DNA of 64,000 bases from Cranoglanis bouderius (taxonomy: Eukaryota > Chordata > Actinopteri > Siluriformes > Cranoglanididae), in the NCBI GenBank assembly GCA_023630585.1, contig CM042566.1:5328754-5392753 (forward strand), written 5' to 3'. Below are positions 24,101-37,200 of the stretch, one piece after another (position 1 is the first letter of the stretch; each line of letters starts with the position of its first letter). The position numbers and the translations under genes were made by a program. The notes below the pieces were generated by a model. That model made no database searches. It saw only the letters and a list, made by a program, of their open reading frames with translations, and was not told where the DNA came from.

Positions 24101-27100
24101 ACACATGCCCCTCATAGATGGTGAGCCCCTGGAAATACACCCTCAAAGCCTACAAGATGAGCAAATATTGCAGCCAGATACCTTCCCTTGGCACCACTGC
24201 TCAAATATTCGTCACACAGAAGTAGAGACCTCACAGAGGATGTCATTGCATTCTGAAAAGTGGCAATGACATTACATGTCAAGCCTCTAGATTTAAGGTC
24301 CTTCTTTCCAGGTATCACAACTCCAAATGGGGTTAAACTACCTGGCCTCCTGCCTTGCTAAGAAACTTGTTATTTCTGCTATCTATTAGGATTCCAGTAG
24401 CCATCACAGGGACACTAGTATGAGAGGCAGGCCCTACTAAGGCATCCTCTCCAATTTGGGGAGGATCAGCTCCACTGGAGGAAAAGCAAGAAGTATGCTG
24501 TCCTTGAGACGTGCAATTAGATCCACCAGAGATTAAAACAGTTTAAGCCACATGTATTTTCTCTGGATTTGAATAAATTAATGTTAGACCTGCCAAACCG
24601 ACCCAATATCAACTTGATGGTGAAGCCTCGACTCCCTCACCAGAGGGCCATGCCTGGAGAGAAGGTCAGCTCCCAGATTGAGTTGGCCAGGAACATGTTG
24701 CCAAAGGGGACAAAAGGTGAAGACTGTTTCATGTCAAAATTGAGTGAGACATTTTCAAAAGGAGAAGAGAATGCGTTCCTCCTGCCTCTTTATGTGTGAC
24801 AACATTGTTGTGTCATCAGTCCTGATAAGGACGTGACGACCCTTTAGGGTATGCAAAAATGCCTAAGGGCCAACCAGACTGTCATCAACAACTGGCGACC
24901 ATTTTCCCTGTATGGTTCTCCCCCTCCAGATTGCTTTACTCTACTCATCACTATTCTGAAGCATTAAAATTCTTCCTAAGGGGGTTCTCTGAGTGGAGAG
25001 AGAGCCACCATACATTCTGCATCTATGATCAATATCATGCATAAAGGTAACGTGATAACATGAACCCCTGAGATGTTCACGTTAGTCAGTTGACTCTCTG
25101 CTGGCAGCTTTTCTCCCAGTTCAGACAGACACATAGTCTGTTTGGTCTGCAGCAGTGTGACCAAGTTAAAAGCCCTAGCACTGGTTGCCAGTGTGCAATA
25201 TATATTTCTCGAACTGTGCAGCAGAAAAGTGGCGTTACTTTGAGGGGAGAACTGGCACGCCCACAACCCCAAGGTTATGTATGGGTGGCAAGGAAAGTTG
25301 CCAGAGACTGTTCCATGGGGTGAGGGACATAGATGTGTACTTTGCATCTTTAGGTAAAAATACCCCGAACTGCATATTCATTAAGCCAAATTCGCAAAAT
25401 GGACAGGATGTGCTATTTTGCTCATGTGAAAGTTGTTAAAGTTAGTAAAGTTTGCACATGCTTTTTTACATAAAAACCTTTAGTAAATTAGCACCTATCT
25501 GTGTTATATTTAAAGAGATCATCTGTAACTTCAACATATATATTGAATGTCAATTAAATATTCACACTTAAGAGATCTGTAGCCTTTGTTTATTCTATAG
25601 TGGTGTTGATGTAGGAACCAGTAGGAGAAAACCACATGCTACGTACTATGTATGATCCCTGGCTGACTTTTTTCTGCCATGTCCAGATGGGATGTGGGTA
25701 TCCCACAGATTTGCAGAACAAGAAAGCGCTTTCTCCTTCTTTTTTATTCTCGCTTCGCTTGTGGCCAGTGATTTCAGGAGCCGCTGAGTGGAAGAGAAAA
25801 GACACAATAAATCAACATTATACGTTAATAAAAATAAAAAAAAGAACTTTCACTGCATCTATATTTTGTCATAACACTATTTTGATGTGACACCAGTCAT
25901 GTGATTAATCATAATATATATTTTTTTTTCTGTAAGGATTGTAACATTTATTAAACACGACCAGTTCTTTAAAGATTTACAATACTTATCCATCTATTTT
26001 CTGTACCGCTTATCTTACACAGGGTCGCGTGGGAGCCTGGAGCCTATCCCAGGGAACTCGGCGCACAAGGTGGGGGCCAGCCCATCGCATGGCACAATCA
26101 CAAGCACATTCACAAACCCATTCACACACTACGGAAATGCCGATCGGCCTGCGATGCATGTCTTTGGACTGGGGGAGGAAACCGGAGTACCCGGAGGAAA
26201 CCCCCGAAGCACAGGGAAGCTTTGCGAGCTTGGCACACACAGGGTGGAGGTGCGCGGCAAACGTGCTAACCACTAAGCCAGTGTGCCCCTCCCACACACC
26301 CCCTACAATATTTTGTCTGTAATATTTATTTGGTTTACAGACAACAGTTCCAGTGGTAGGCCAACATGCATGGCTGAATTTTTTAATCCTGAGACATGGA
26401 AAAGAAATGGCCAATTGCATGTTCTTAATTACAAAATTAAAACCCTATGTGCTTCAATTCAGTCTTTCCCTCTTTCTCTATGCCTGCTCATGAACCATTT
26501 CAAGCTGATGTGCTGAGTCATCAGCTTCTCAGTAGATGCCTAGTTATGCATTAGACACTCCTGATGCTTAAAATCTGTTGAGTCTGCCATTCTGGCCATC
26601 GACCACAAGTCTCTTCTTAAACAGTGCTCCACCATTGACAGGTAACTGCCGCAGCTTTTTTTTTTTTTTTTTTTTGCTAATCCTTAAAATTACGATAATT
26701 CCTTCTATGCAATTAAGCAGGATCAGGAAGAGACCTGGAGCGAGTGTTTATTGCCGTGAACATGGAGGACGGCCCAGGCGTGGCCTGGGACATGGACGAC
26801 ATCACTGCTCTCTAATTATGGTGCACACATGCCATCTGAGGATTGTGTGGATGCGTGTGTGTGGGGGGCTGGAGTAGGAGCTTAGTTGGGCATTATCCTC
26901 ACACACTTCTCCCTCGACAGGGAGTAAATCGCCTCCTCTCTAAACAGACAGGACTTTCACTGCTGTTCAATGTCATTCTGGCGTTCTTCCAAACTGTGAT
27001 CCCTAATGGAAGTTTGCCTTTACTCTTGTGATCACTGATAGAAAGAGATAGGTAACAGAACAGATACAATGCATGTTACTTGTAGGGAAACCTCATCTGC

Positions 27101-30100
27101 ATCCCTTTTTTGAACATACTGTTGGCAACTGCATTCACAAGCTGATAATGAATCTATAATGAATAGAGAATCAGCAATACTTTTAGAACCAGCCATATGG
27201 ATGAATTTCATAATATTATATGAAAGCACGTTTCCAATTAGGTTTGCAGTTTAACTCGTATAATTAAGTGGAAGAAAAATAATGACTCTAGATTATGCAC
27301 ACACAAAACCTCAATACATCAATGGTGTGCAGCAAATCAAATTACGCTGGAATGTATTTAAGAATTTTCTCACTGTCAGCCCAAAATGCATGTAGGAGCA
27401 GATTATCATTGTGAACAATAAACTCTTGCCATTAGAAGCGGCTGGGACTGGATTCAGGCCTTAATCCCACCCCAGCACACAAGCCTCCATCTGTTCCCTC
27501 AGAGCTGAGAGCTGGAGAGAGATGTGCCAAGGACATGAGAGCCTGGGGGTGGAGCGGGAGATAGAAAGGAGCACAGCTCACCTTCCTGCTTTCCGATCTC
27601 AACTGGTTTTTGGCTATGATGATGGCCTCACCCTTAATTGTGATATATATGTAAGACTGATCACAATATATCACAATACAGTCTCCCCCCCCCCACCTTC
27701 CTATTAGTTTCATTCTAGTTACACTGTAGGAACTGTATAATATGCTTTAAGATACATAACTTTAAGATAATATGCTTTAAAATACGTATTATATCTATTT
27801 ATTTGTTAATTAATAATCTTAGTTGCACTAGTAATGAATCATAAACACTGCTAGTGATTAGAAAGCTAAAAAAAATTATATAAAGAAAATCTGTGAAGCA
27901 AAGCTGCATTAAAAATACTGAAATAAATTTCTTTATAAATAAGTAAGGAATAAAACATGGCAGGGCATGCAGTTATAGGAAAATAATCAACAATGAGGTG
28001 GTGCAATGCAGCCATTAATACCTGGAAGTTAATTATTTTCCTATAACAGCATGTGCCAAAGTGTTTTATTCCTCTTGCAATCTGCCAATGATTGCAACTG
28101 TTAACTTTTTTAAAGAATGACATGAATGTTCTTTTATATTGTAATTTTTTAACATTTAAAGTTACATTTAATGTTGTAGAACATCTGAGAAAAGGTATCA
28201 TTCATTAGAGTAAGATCGTCATTGAAATGACTTGGAAAAATGTCTTCGGTTAAAGTAGATGCCAGTAAACATTATTTGTTGTTGGGAAATAAAAAAATAA
28301 TGTTGTATCTTGTATAGCAAGGAGATCTTGCATGGAATGAGGAATGCGACGCACGGTGCAGTGCATCTGTCCCGTCACATGACAGGCTGAGAGTGGGAAA
28401 GTCAGAGCTGAGTGGACAACAGCATCATCGCATTATGCAACCAAGCAACGTTTAAAACAGGCCTGCCAGAACAGTCCGGGCATGCTCAGTGCTCACGATG
28501 GCCGTGTCAAAACAAATTGGCTTAAGTGAGGAGTGTTTCACGGGTCTGTGGCTACAGGGGGTGATTCCTTCCTGCCTGAGCTGGTCTAGAAAGCAGCATG
28601 GGTCTCATGTAGTTAACGCTCGACTTGAATGGTAGTTTGAATCTGAAATATTCCGAATGTGCTTTTTATATTTTATAGACGTAATAACGTGAAGGAAGAC
28701 GGCTCTTCTTTTAGCAATTTAAAAATATTACACAATTCAAATTCTTGACGTGGAAAATTATTGCTGCTTATAAATAGTACTAGATATAATAAACAGGACA
28801 GGAACAGTTGTAATAAATGATAATTCTTATTCATAGATATGACAGTCACACTGACTGAAAACTACTGAACTAGTGAAATGTAAATTCTCCTAGTAATTTG
28901 GCTCTTTGTGTCACTGTGAATTTCGAGCTATAACAACCCCTCTTCTGTGTGAATGACAGGCATTGTCCAGAGGCCTCTTTTCATCTGCTCTGTAGAGGAA
29001 ACTAATGAGACTTGATCTCTCCATGTCTGCACTATTTCACTCACAGCTAGGCTTTTCTACGTGACTGTCTGGATTTATTGCTGCGCTGAAAAGCTCTCGT
29101 TTTGCTTTTTTTTTTTCACATGTTGAGTGATGGAGCTGATTTACAGTAGAAATCTCTCTACTGTATCGAATCGTTTTTATGTTTTGTGTTTTATGATGCT
29201 GTCACTATAAGGCACAATGCGGTTATTTGTAGGTGCTGAGCATTGACTTATCCTGCACTACTGGACCATGTCAGATGGCCATGATGCGCTGCCATAATGG
29301 AAAGCTTTCTCCAAGTGTTGTTTTTGGACATGCTAAAGATGCTTTTAATCAGGGGCGGACTTAGCACTAGGCAAAGAAGGGCAACCGCCTTGGGCCCCCA
29401 GAAGCCAAGGGCCCCCTAAAAATGCAAATTATATATACAGTGCCCTCCACGAATATGGGCACCCTTGGTAAATATGAGCAGAGAAGGCTGTGAAAAATTG
29501 TCTTTATTGTTTAACCTTTTGATGTTTTGTTCAAAGAATTCACAAAAATACTCTGCACTCATGGATATCAATCAATTGCAAACACAACACAGGTTTATAA
29601 AAAGAAATATCTTTGTTAAATATAGGAGTGCAACAATTATTGGCACCCTTTTAATCAATACTTTGTGGTACCTCCCTTTGCCAAGATAACAGCTCTGAGT
29701 CCCCATTTTGCGAAGCTCAACAACCTTTTGCTGCACACCACAGCTATATTCCTTGGTCTTACCCATTGTTATTTACATTAACGACATTTGGACATTAGAC
29801 GCCCTTATCCAGAGTGACTTACATTTCTCATTTATTACATCTGAGCAGTTGAGGGTTAAGGGCCTTACTCGGTGGCCCAACAGTGGCAGCTTAGTAGTGC
29901 TGGGGTTTGAACTCATGACCTTCCGATTAGTAGCCCAACATCTTAACCACTGAGCTACCATTGACCCTACCAGCTACCACTACCATTGTTATGAATGACT
30001 GGAAGGGAATTTGGCCTATGTATTACCTAATATTTATACCCCTGTGAAACAGGAAGTCATGGTTGAGCAATTTCCTGTTCTTAGTCACCCAGGTGTACTT

Positions 30101-33100
30101 AAAAAAAGTACAATATCAATGGGAATATACTTCAAATATTTTTTTTTGGATAATCCTGTGTTTTGTTTGCAATTGTTTGATATGCATGAGAGCAGAGTAT
30201 TTCTGTGAATGTTTTTAACAAAAATCAAAAGGTTAAAGAATAAAGACAATTTTTCACAGCCTTCTTTGCTCATATTTACCAAGGGTGCCAATATTACGTA
30301 TGCTGAAAATTTAAATATTGATGCTGAAACACTGAATATGGCCCCATTCCTATATTTTGCCTAGGGCCCCCAAATCACTAAATCCACCCCTGCTTTTAAT
30401 GTCAGTCATTTACAACACAACAGGGTGGCGTAATGTTACCACCCCAAATTTGATTATTTTCAACAATAACAGTGTGTTCTTACACAACAGAAATTTGTTA
30501 ATGCTAACATTGTACTATTTATTAAAGAATGATATGGTGTATGTTTTATCTGTTTATAGTTACGTTTCATGTTGTGGATTGTCCATGAAATAAGTTAGTT
30601 GCTGTTATCACATCAGTCTGTACAGGAGGTTTTTTTTTTTTTTTTTTTGTGATTGTTGCAGCCAAAAATGCTTGATTCTGCTGCTGCTTTTTTCAAAATT
30701 TGCAGCTTACAGCTTCAACTTTGACTGTTACAAAGCATTGATGCTGCAGACTCCTTTTAAAAATGCTAAATAAATGTCTCCCCACAGAAAACTTCACCAT
30801 ATCAACAATTACACATGTATTAGAACTGCCAATGATAACGTATTAAACAATGACACAAATATCTTACCTTTCACTTCAATGGACGCATTGGCATTGGGGG
30901 CCTTGTCAAAAGTGTATACGCACATATACTCTCCTGCGTCTTCCGCTCTTGGTTTGGTGAGTCTATTACAAAAAAATGATAATTAATGTTAAGTCGCTTT
31001 AAATAGAGGGATACCAGTGGCACTATCCACCCTGTTCCTTGTGTATGATACAATTCCCCAAAGTAGAACCATTGTGCGTTTGCACATACGCTACAGACGC
31101 TTTGGATAGAGATGCTTCTGTATTCCACTTTATTTTGCCACAGTACTGTTCCTGGAGAGCTGTAGCAGAATCAAAGTGATGCCTCCGTGGAACTGCTATT
31201 GGCATGATGCTGTCTGCTCCAGGCATGACTGTCAATAGAAAATCACTTGCATGCAATCTGACAGGATATTTCCTTTCAGAGACGTCATACTTGGCTATAA
31301 AAGGTCTTGCAGCGTTGGCACTTGCTATTTTCTCCCAGGTAAAACCCTCATTAGGATTATTATTATTATTACGACAGGATAATATATTTTTGGAAACTAT
31401 TATTATTTTGGAACTAATATTCCCAGAAGTAGGCCATTTGAGAAACATGTAAAGTGTACACTCTTGGAAAAAGGGTTTGCTCATGGGGTATATGGATGGT
31501 TAATAGTTCTGCTTGGAAACCATGTGTATGTCCTTTTTACGAATTCCCTCAGAGGAACATACTGAAGAACTGAAGAACCCTTTAGAGTTCTGCAGGATAT
31601 TCAACTAAAATTTGTGAAAGTCCAGCTAGATTATGTTCCCTGTTTACAAAAGTCTGGATACGTGACTGAATGGTGACAACAGTTACCTTTTAATGCTTAA
31701 CCATTAGTGATTATAGTGATCATAGCTTTAAATAAGATATTTGCAGTTTTGGGTGGTTGTTTTTTTTTCTGCAGTGGTGCTTCATGTTACCATGTCTCAC
31801 TAGCACCACTGACTCTAAACAGATGAGACATTTGTGGGACATCTGTTTACATGTTTCTGTTTTTGAACAAGCCATGTCATCACTTTACTAATCAGACCAG
31901 AGAGAGTAAGAGACGTGGGAATCTCTGTGAAATCTCATTCCTTTCTTAATGAATTTTTTCTTCAGCTCATCATAATTTACATAATTACATAACGTTCATA
32001 AATGCATGCGATTGGCTGCAACAAAGCCTGCCATGCTTTCCCCCCATCACGTCACAGTTCCCTTCCTGATGAACGCCATGTTCGTTTTGCTTTCTGTTCT
32101 AGTCCTGCTTCTGCACCTGCCCTGTTATTGGTTTGCTGCCTGGTTGTGTTCACCTGTTCTGTGTTCTGTTCTGATTAGTCTGTCTGCTTATACCCTGTCG
32201 TGTCAAGGTATCATCGTGAAGTCTTACCATTTGTATTTGTGAGTTACTAAGCCTTATTTTCAGATGTGTGTTAGTATCACATTCAATTTCTAGTTATGAC
32301 ATTCTGGAAACATTTGCAGATGAAATATTTTCAGTGACACAGGAGCAATGCATAGTCACAAACTCACGTAATCTCTGTGTTTTTCAGTCCTTTTCTTGTA
32401 TTCAGGATTTCTTCTCCATTCTTCATCCAGAAGCTTTCCCGGTGAGCGGTGTGAGCGTTGGTTAGGTTACACTGTAAGGTAACAGGAGGATTGTCTTCCT
32501 GTGGCTTTTTAGCCGGCAAAATCTCCTGATCAGAAGCATTGATCTTTGGCTCTGAAACAAAATCAAATCTCTGAGTTATTACAAAAAGGTGAGAAATGAA
32601 CATCAGGGCCAGTCGGGACTCTTGTTTTCTGATGTAGCCGCTGGCTGTGATCTTCGTGAGCGCTAGACACAAGTGCAACAGATAAGAATGAGCGTATCCA
32701 CCACAGGACAGGTTGAATGACAAATCTGTGTGCGCACATAACTGCAAGAAATTATATCAGAGCATTTATTAACACTGACTCCAATGTATCATATTTCCGC
32801 AAAATGGAATGGAGAAGGATTACTTCCTGGGTTTTTAAAGTGAATCTATTTGAAGCAAAGCCAGCACCTTTCCATCACATTCACTAAGACTTTCATTATC
32901 TGTGAATACACTTACCTTCAGACATAACACAGCATAATGCGAGGAGAAAAAAAAATCAGAAAATTAGCATGCAAGAGCCACCTATGACTTGATACTGCAG
33001 TCTTCATTCATAATGCGTGTTCACGTTTAATTTCAAAACTTAAGATCTTCAGGGTGGCCAATTAACATTATGATCAAATTGAATGTAGCTATTCCAGTAA

Positions 33101-34208
33101 TTCTTTCTTTATTCTTTTTTTTTACTCTGTTTATATTTTAGTGGTATCTTTAAATACACTCATCAGTTGGCATTTCAATAAGCTGACACCAGTACTTCTG
33201 TCTGTGCCTATGTATGGGTTGAGCTCCTCCCTCGTTATTCCAGGGTGGCCCTTCCATAGCAACCAGAATACCCAGATGGAAGACAAAGGAGGATGGAGGA
33301 AGTGGCGGAGAGACGTAATTTCTTCTACTCACTTGTACATTAAACCTCCTTGATCAGTTTTGCTCTGGAGGAAAAGGGAGGGGATTAGGAGTGACTTCAA
33401 TTAGTGATCCTAACACCTTCTTCTGGAGTTTGGCATGCCCAATAGCTGAAGGGAATCAATGTCTCTATGTCTCTATTTCTCTCTCTCTCTCTTGCTTACT
33501 TGGATTTGCTCTTCCTCCATCCCTCCTGGGCAGCATCAAAACACCTACTCGTATCTCAGACTGTGTAACTGAGCACAAGCCCTCAGCCTACATATGCATA
33601 CAAAACAAAAACAGTCAGATTACTTCATTCGACGGCAATAGCGAAAGGCGCTCAGGCTGATGTGATCCGGCAGCCTCTTTGGAAGGTCATTTCTAGGACA
33701 CCTGCTCAGAGGAAGAGACGATGGTAAATCGATAATTTTGATCCTATTACTTCCCCGAGATGGTTTTGCTTCCTCCACGAATCCACTGTGAATCTCAATA
33801 GAACTTCAAAACATTTATTCAACAGTAACCTAGATAAATGTTCATGCAATGCAGACTTTCACTCATTCAAAACATCATATAATCTTGAATTTGAATGGGA
33901 GTAGGGGTTAGAAAAAGATAATTGGTTAATTTGGACAAGAAGACTACAGTATGTTCACTACAGTTTCACAATGAAACTACGAAGCTAAGACAAGACCAGC
34001 ATGTATTTAGACGCCGTCCCATGAACAAACTATACATTCCTTTCCATATGACTTCAGTATGTATAGCCTGCTATATACATGTTATAATGTTTATTACATG
34101 TATATAATATGAAAACATTGACTCTCAGTAATGACAGAATATTTCCGTTTTTGGTTGTCCTGATCCGTACACATATTCATCTAGGTACAAAATGCACCCA
34201 AATATATG

Positions 34209-34275
<67 letters not shown>

Positions 34276-37200
34276 GACTATTTAGAAATGGTGCTTGAAC
34301 TAGAAGTTCTTGATAGTGTACAGACAGCGTGATGGGACTTGTGCGCTGCTCTGACTGCATTATTAAGAACGTCTCTCAAGATTTCACAGTTGTAGCTGTC
34401 ATGAGAGGGGAGAAGCCAAGAACTGAGGACTCCTTTTCGTAAGCTCCCCATAGTGCAGTGCAGAGAAAAGCCGAACTTGACCAGCATTTTCCTTTCCACT
34501 GCTTCGGTGGTCAGTCGGCTGAGCCATTTCCCAATTAATCAGATCAACCTGATGCTCACTGTGTTTGAAAGCAGGTTAGGATATAATGTCATTACTGATC
34601 TGTAGGCAAACACATATCGCAAAGAAGGCACAAGGCGGAGCACTGTATTCAAATGTTGATTTAGTGTAACAGGATGTTTACTGCATGTATAGCTAGTACC
34701 TGCTCTTCCTTGCGTCTTCTTTTACTACACACCCTTTTCCTCACAGTAATAATGCACAAAGAAACATGTTAAGACTTCAAAGCACCAGAAGACCTACATA
34801 TTACAGACGGGGCACATAATGTCAGGCTTTGAAGTAAATCAAACAATCTATGCAACCCAGAAAGAATATTAAAGAAAATGAAACCCAGATTCAGCAAAAA
34901 ATAAATAAATAAATAATCCTGGCATCAAGATCCAATGAACTAAAAATGAAGCAATTGATTAAATGACAAAACAAATATGTTAACAGACTCTAGACAAGGC
35001 AAGCGACACGGGAACAGGCAGGATGGACTGCTTGTAAGGTGAGGGAGGGCGGCATGAGGATGAAAGAGGCAGACAGAGACTATGGCATTTGTCTGGGTTT
35101 GTGGTCATCCACAACAAGAGGCTCAAGGGGTTCAGAAGGGGTAGGGGGTGATTGTCAGGTTCAAGTCAGTGAATCCTTAAATTCTGCTTAAAAGAAGGCA
35201 ACACGAACATTTGAATCAACTAGAATCAGAAATACTTATGTAACTTACGTGCTGTTATAGATACTATATAACATAAGCCTCACAATTTCTAACCCCAGGG
35301 GAAAAAAAGGTCCTGTATGTAGTGGGGCATTTTTCATGCCAAATAGCATCACAGTTTATTATAAGAGTAACAAAAAGCAAAACTGACAGCAGCACAAGGA
35401 CCGTCATTTTAATAGATCTTTCTTACTGTAATAAATATAAGAAAATAATAAAGATAACAAATGACTGTTGCTTTGTTTTATGTCTTTGCCCGATGTGGTG
35501 GCCATTTTGATGAGATAAGGGATAAGGGTGAAGTTGGATCTATCAACTACAGCTACAGGTTCTTAATCTATCCACTACAGCACAAGTATACCACTCACTC
35601 TGCAACACGGAAATGGTGGCCTGAGCTCGGATCCAGGTGATGGCAGGGTTTTGGCGCAGGTCGTTGCGGCGCGGGTCGTTACTGGCCCGGCATTCGTAGG
35701 TTCCAGAGTCCTCGAGCGTGAGGCGCGTGACGCCCAGTACACTCACGCCGTTGGTGCCGTAGGCCGTGTTGATGGAGACGCGCCGCTTCCGGGCGCCGTC
35801 CCACAGCTGCTTGAAGGAGTCGGCGCGGTTTATCTCGGCGTACCACCACTGGATCTCCGGCGTGGGGTTACCAACCACGTCACAGTACAGCTCAAAGGTG
35901 TCTCCCGTGAGCTTTGTCTCAGACATGGGCGACTTCACAAACCCAGCTGGAGAGGAAGAGGGTTTCAAAGCGATGGAGACGGGGGAGGGGAGGGGTTTGG
36001 TGGAAAGGAGGAAAGGAAAAAGAGGAGTAAAATGGGGGGGGAGGGAGGGGACCGGGGATGGAAAAGGCCAAGGAATGCAGGGGTAAAATAAAATGACAAA
36101 AAAAGACAAAAGAAGAATGATCAAAAGCAAATCAATAAGCAACAAGCCCGAAATTAGAAAAATGAGTGGGAAAAAAAAACAGTTCGGTTATAGTAAAAGA
36201 CAATGATAAAAGGTCAAAAGGGTGAATGTATTAGTGAAAAACAAGTTAATGGACCCTTGGTAACTTTGGCAATTCGTCTTGCTTGCTAGAACATTGCAGT
36301 GCTTTCAACTAAGACAATAAGCTTTCCCAGCACTGATACAAAAATAAAGCAGGAAGGCTCAATTATTTAATATAATCTATAACTGTATCGACTGTTGGAC
36401 TCTGCTGCAGGCATTCTTGGTGAAATTACATTGTGTAGGACAAATGTATAATTTTACCATATTATATGCATCACAGTAAAAAAAAAACAAAAAAAACAAC
36501 TGAACTGATCAAGATGGCAAAATACTTCAAATTGAGTAAAGTCTGGTCATCTGAAGTGGAGCGTTGGAAATGGCTTAAGAATTAATATACCCACCCTTTT
36601 AATATCTCTTAGTTTATTTTCAGTACCATTAAAGGTAAGTAAATAAGTAAATATCGCCAAACTACGTTTGCACTAAAACATAAAACCTGCAGGAGGGAGA
36701 GATGAGTTTTTAAAAAACCATGCACAAGATAATATCTTCAATACAATTATCCAAATGGGGATAACCGATATGATATCCAGGGCTTTACTAATGAAAAGGT
36801 AACTTAAACAAGGGCTCCTCATTGGTTCTTTGTAGAGTTAAATGTGGGTTTGATCTCGAACCTTCTTCAATATTTTACCCCAAAGGGACAAACCGGAAAA
36901 CCATTTAGATACAGAGTGTGGATGCATGCATAAACCAAAAGCTGTGGACCTCCGTGCCATAAAATGTGGAAAATAATATAAAATTGTTATATCTACAGTA
37001 GTTGGCATACTGGATGTTCGAAACGTCCTAAATTCTAAATGTCTGCAAATGTTTTACAAGACCGCATAACAAACTCTTATCTCCACTGGAGAGTGAACAA
37101 ATTAAACCAGAATGAAGCTTTCTGTTTTTGGAGATATGACGTGTCTGTTGCGCACAATGGAGCTTCTCAGTAGTTGAGTATCACAAGAACATTATACCCC

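Larger units (their letters stand above)
29350..30392. mobile_element. hAT-type non-autonomous element, host of nested insertions
   Basis: The ends are inverted copies, CAGGGGCGGACTTAG on the left and CAGGGGTGGATTTAG read from the right. They are flanked by identical 8-bp duplications CTTTTAAT at 29342-29349 and 30393-30400. Both the TIR form and the 8-bp duplication are typical of hAT elements. Only about 85-95 bp at each side belong to it; the middle is a later Tc1 derivative. Confidence 0.9.

Noticed and set aside
24976..25347. 123-codon minus-strand frame
   Set aside because: It lies in the decayed retroelement and has no recognisable domain by itself.
26010..26420. 136-codon minus-strand frame and overlapping plus frames
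   Set aside because: They lie entirely over a SINE; the same shadows appear at the other SINE copies.
35651..36091. Plus-strand open frames of 146 and 106 codons
   Set aside because: They are antisense to nptn exon 2 and its G-rich flank; the minus-strand exon explains the openness.
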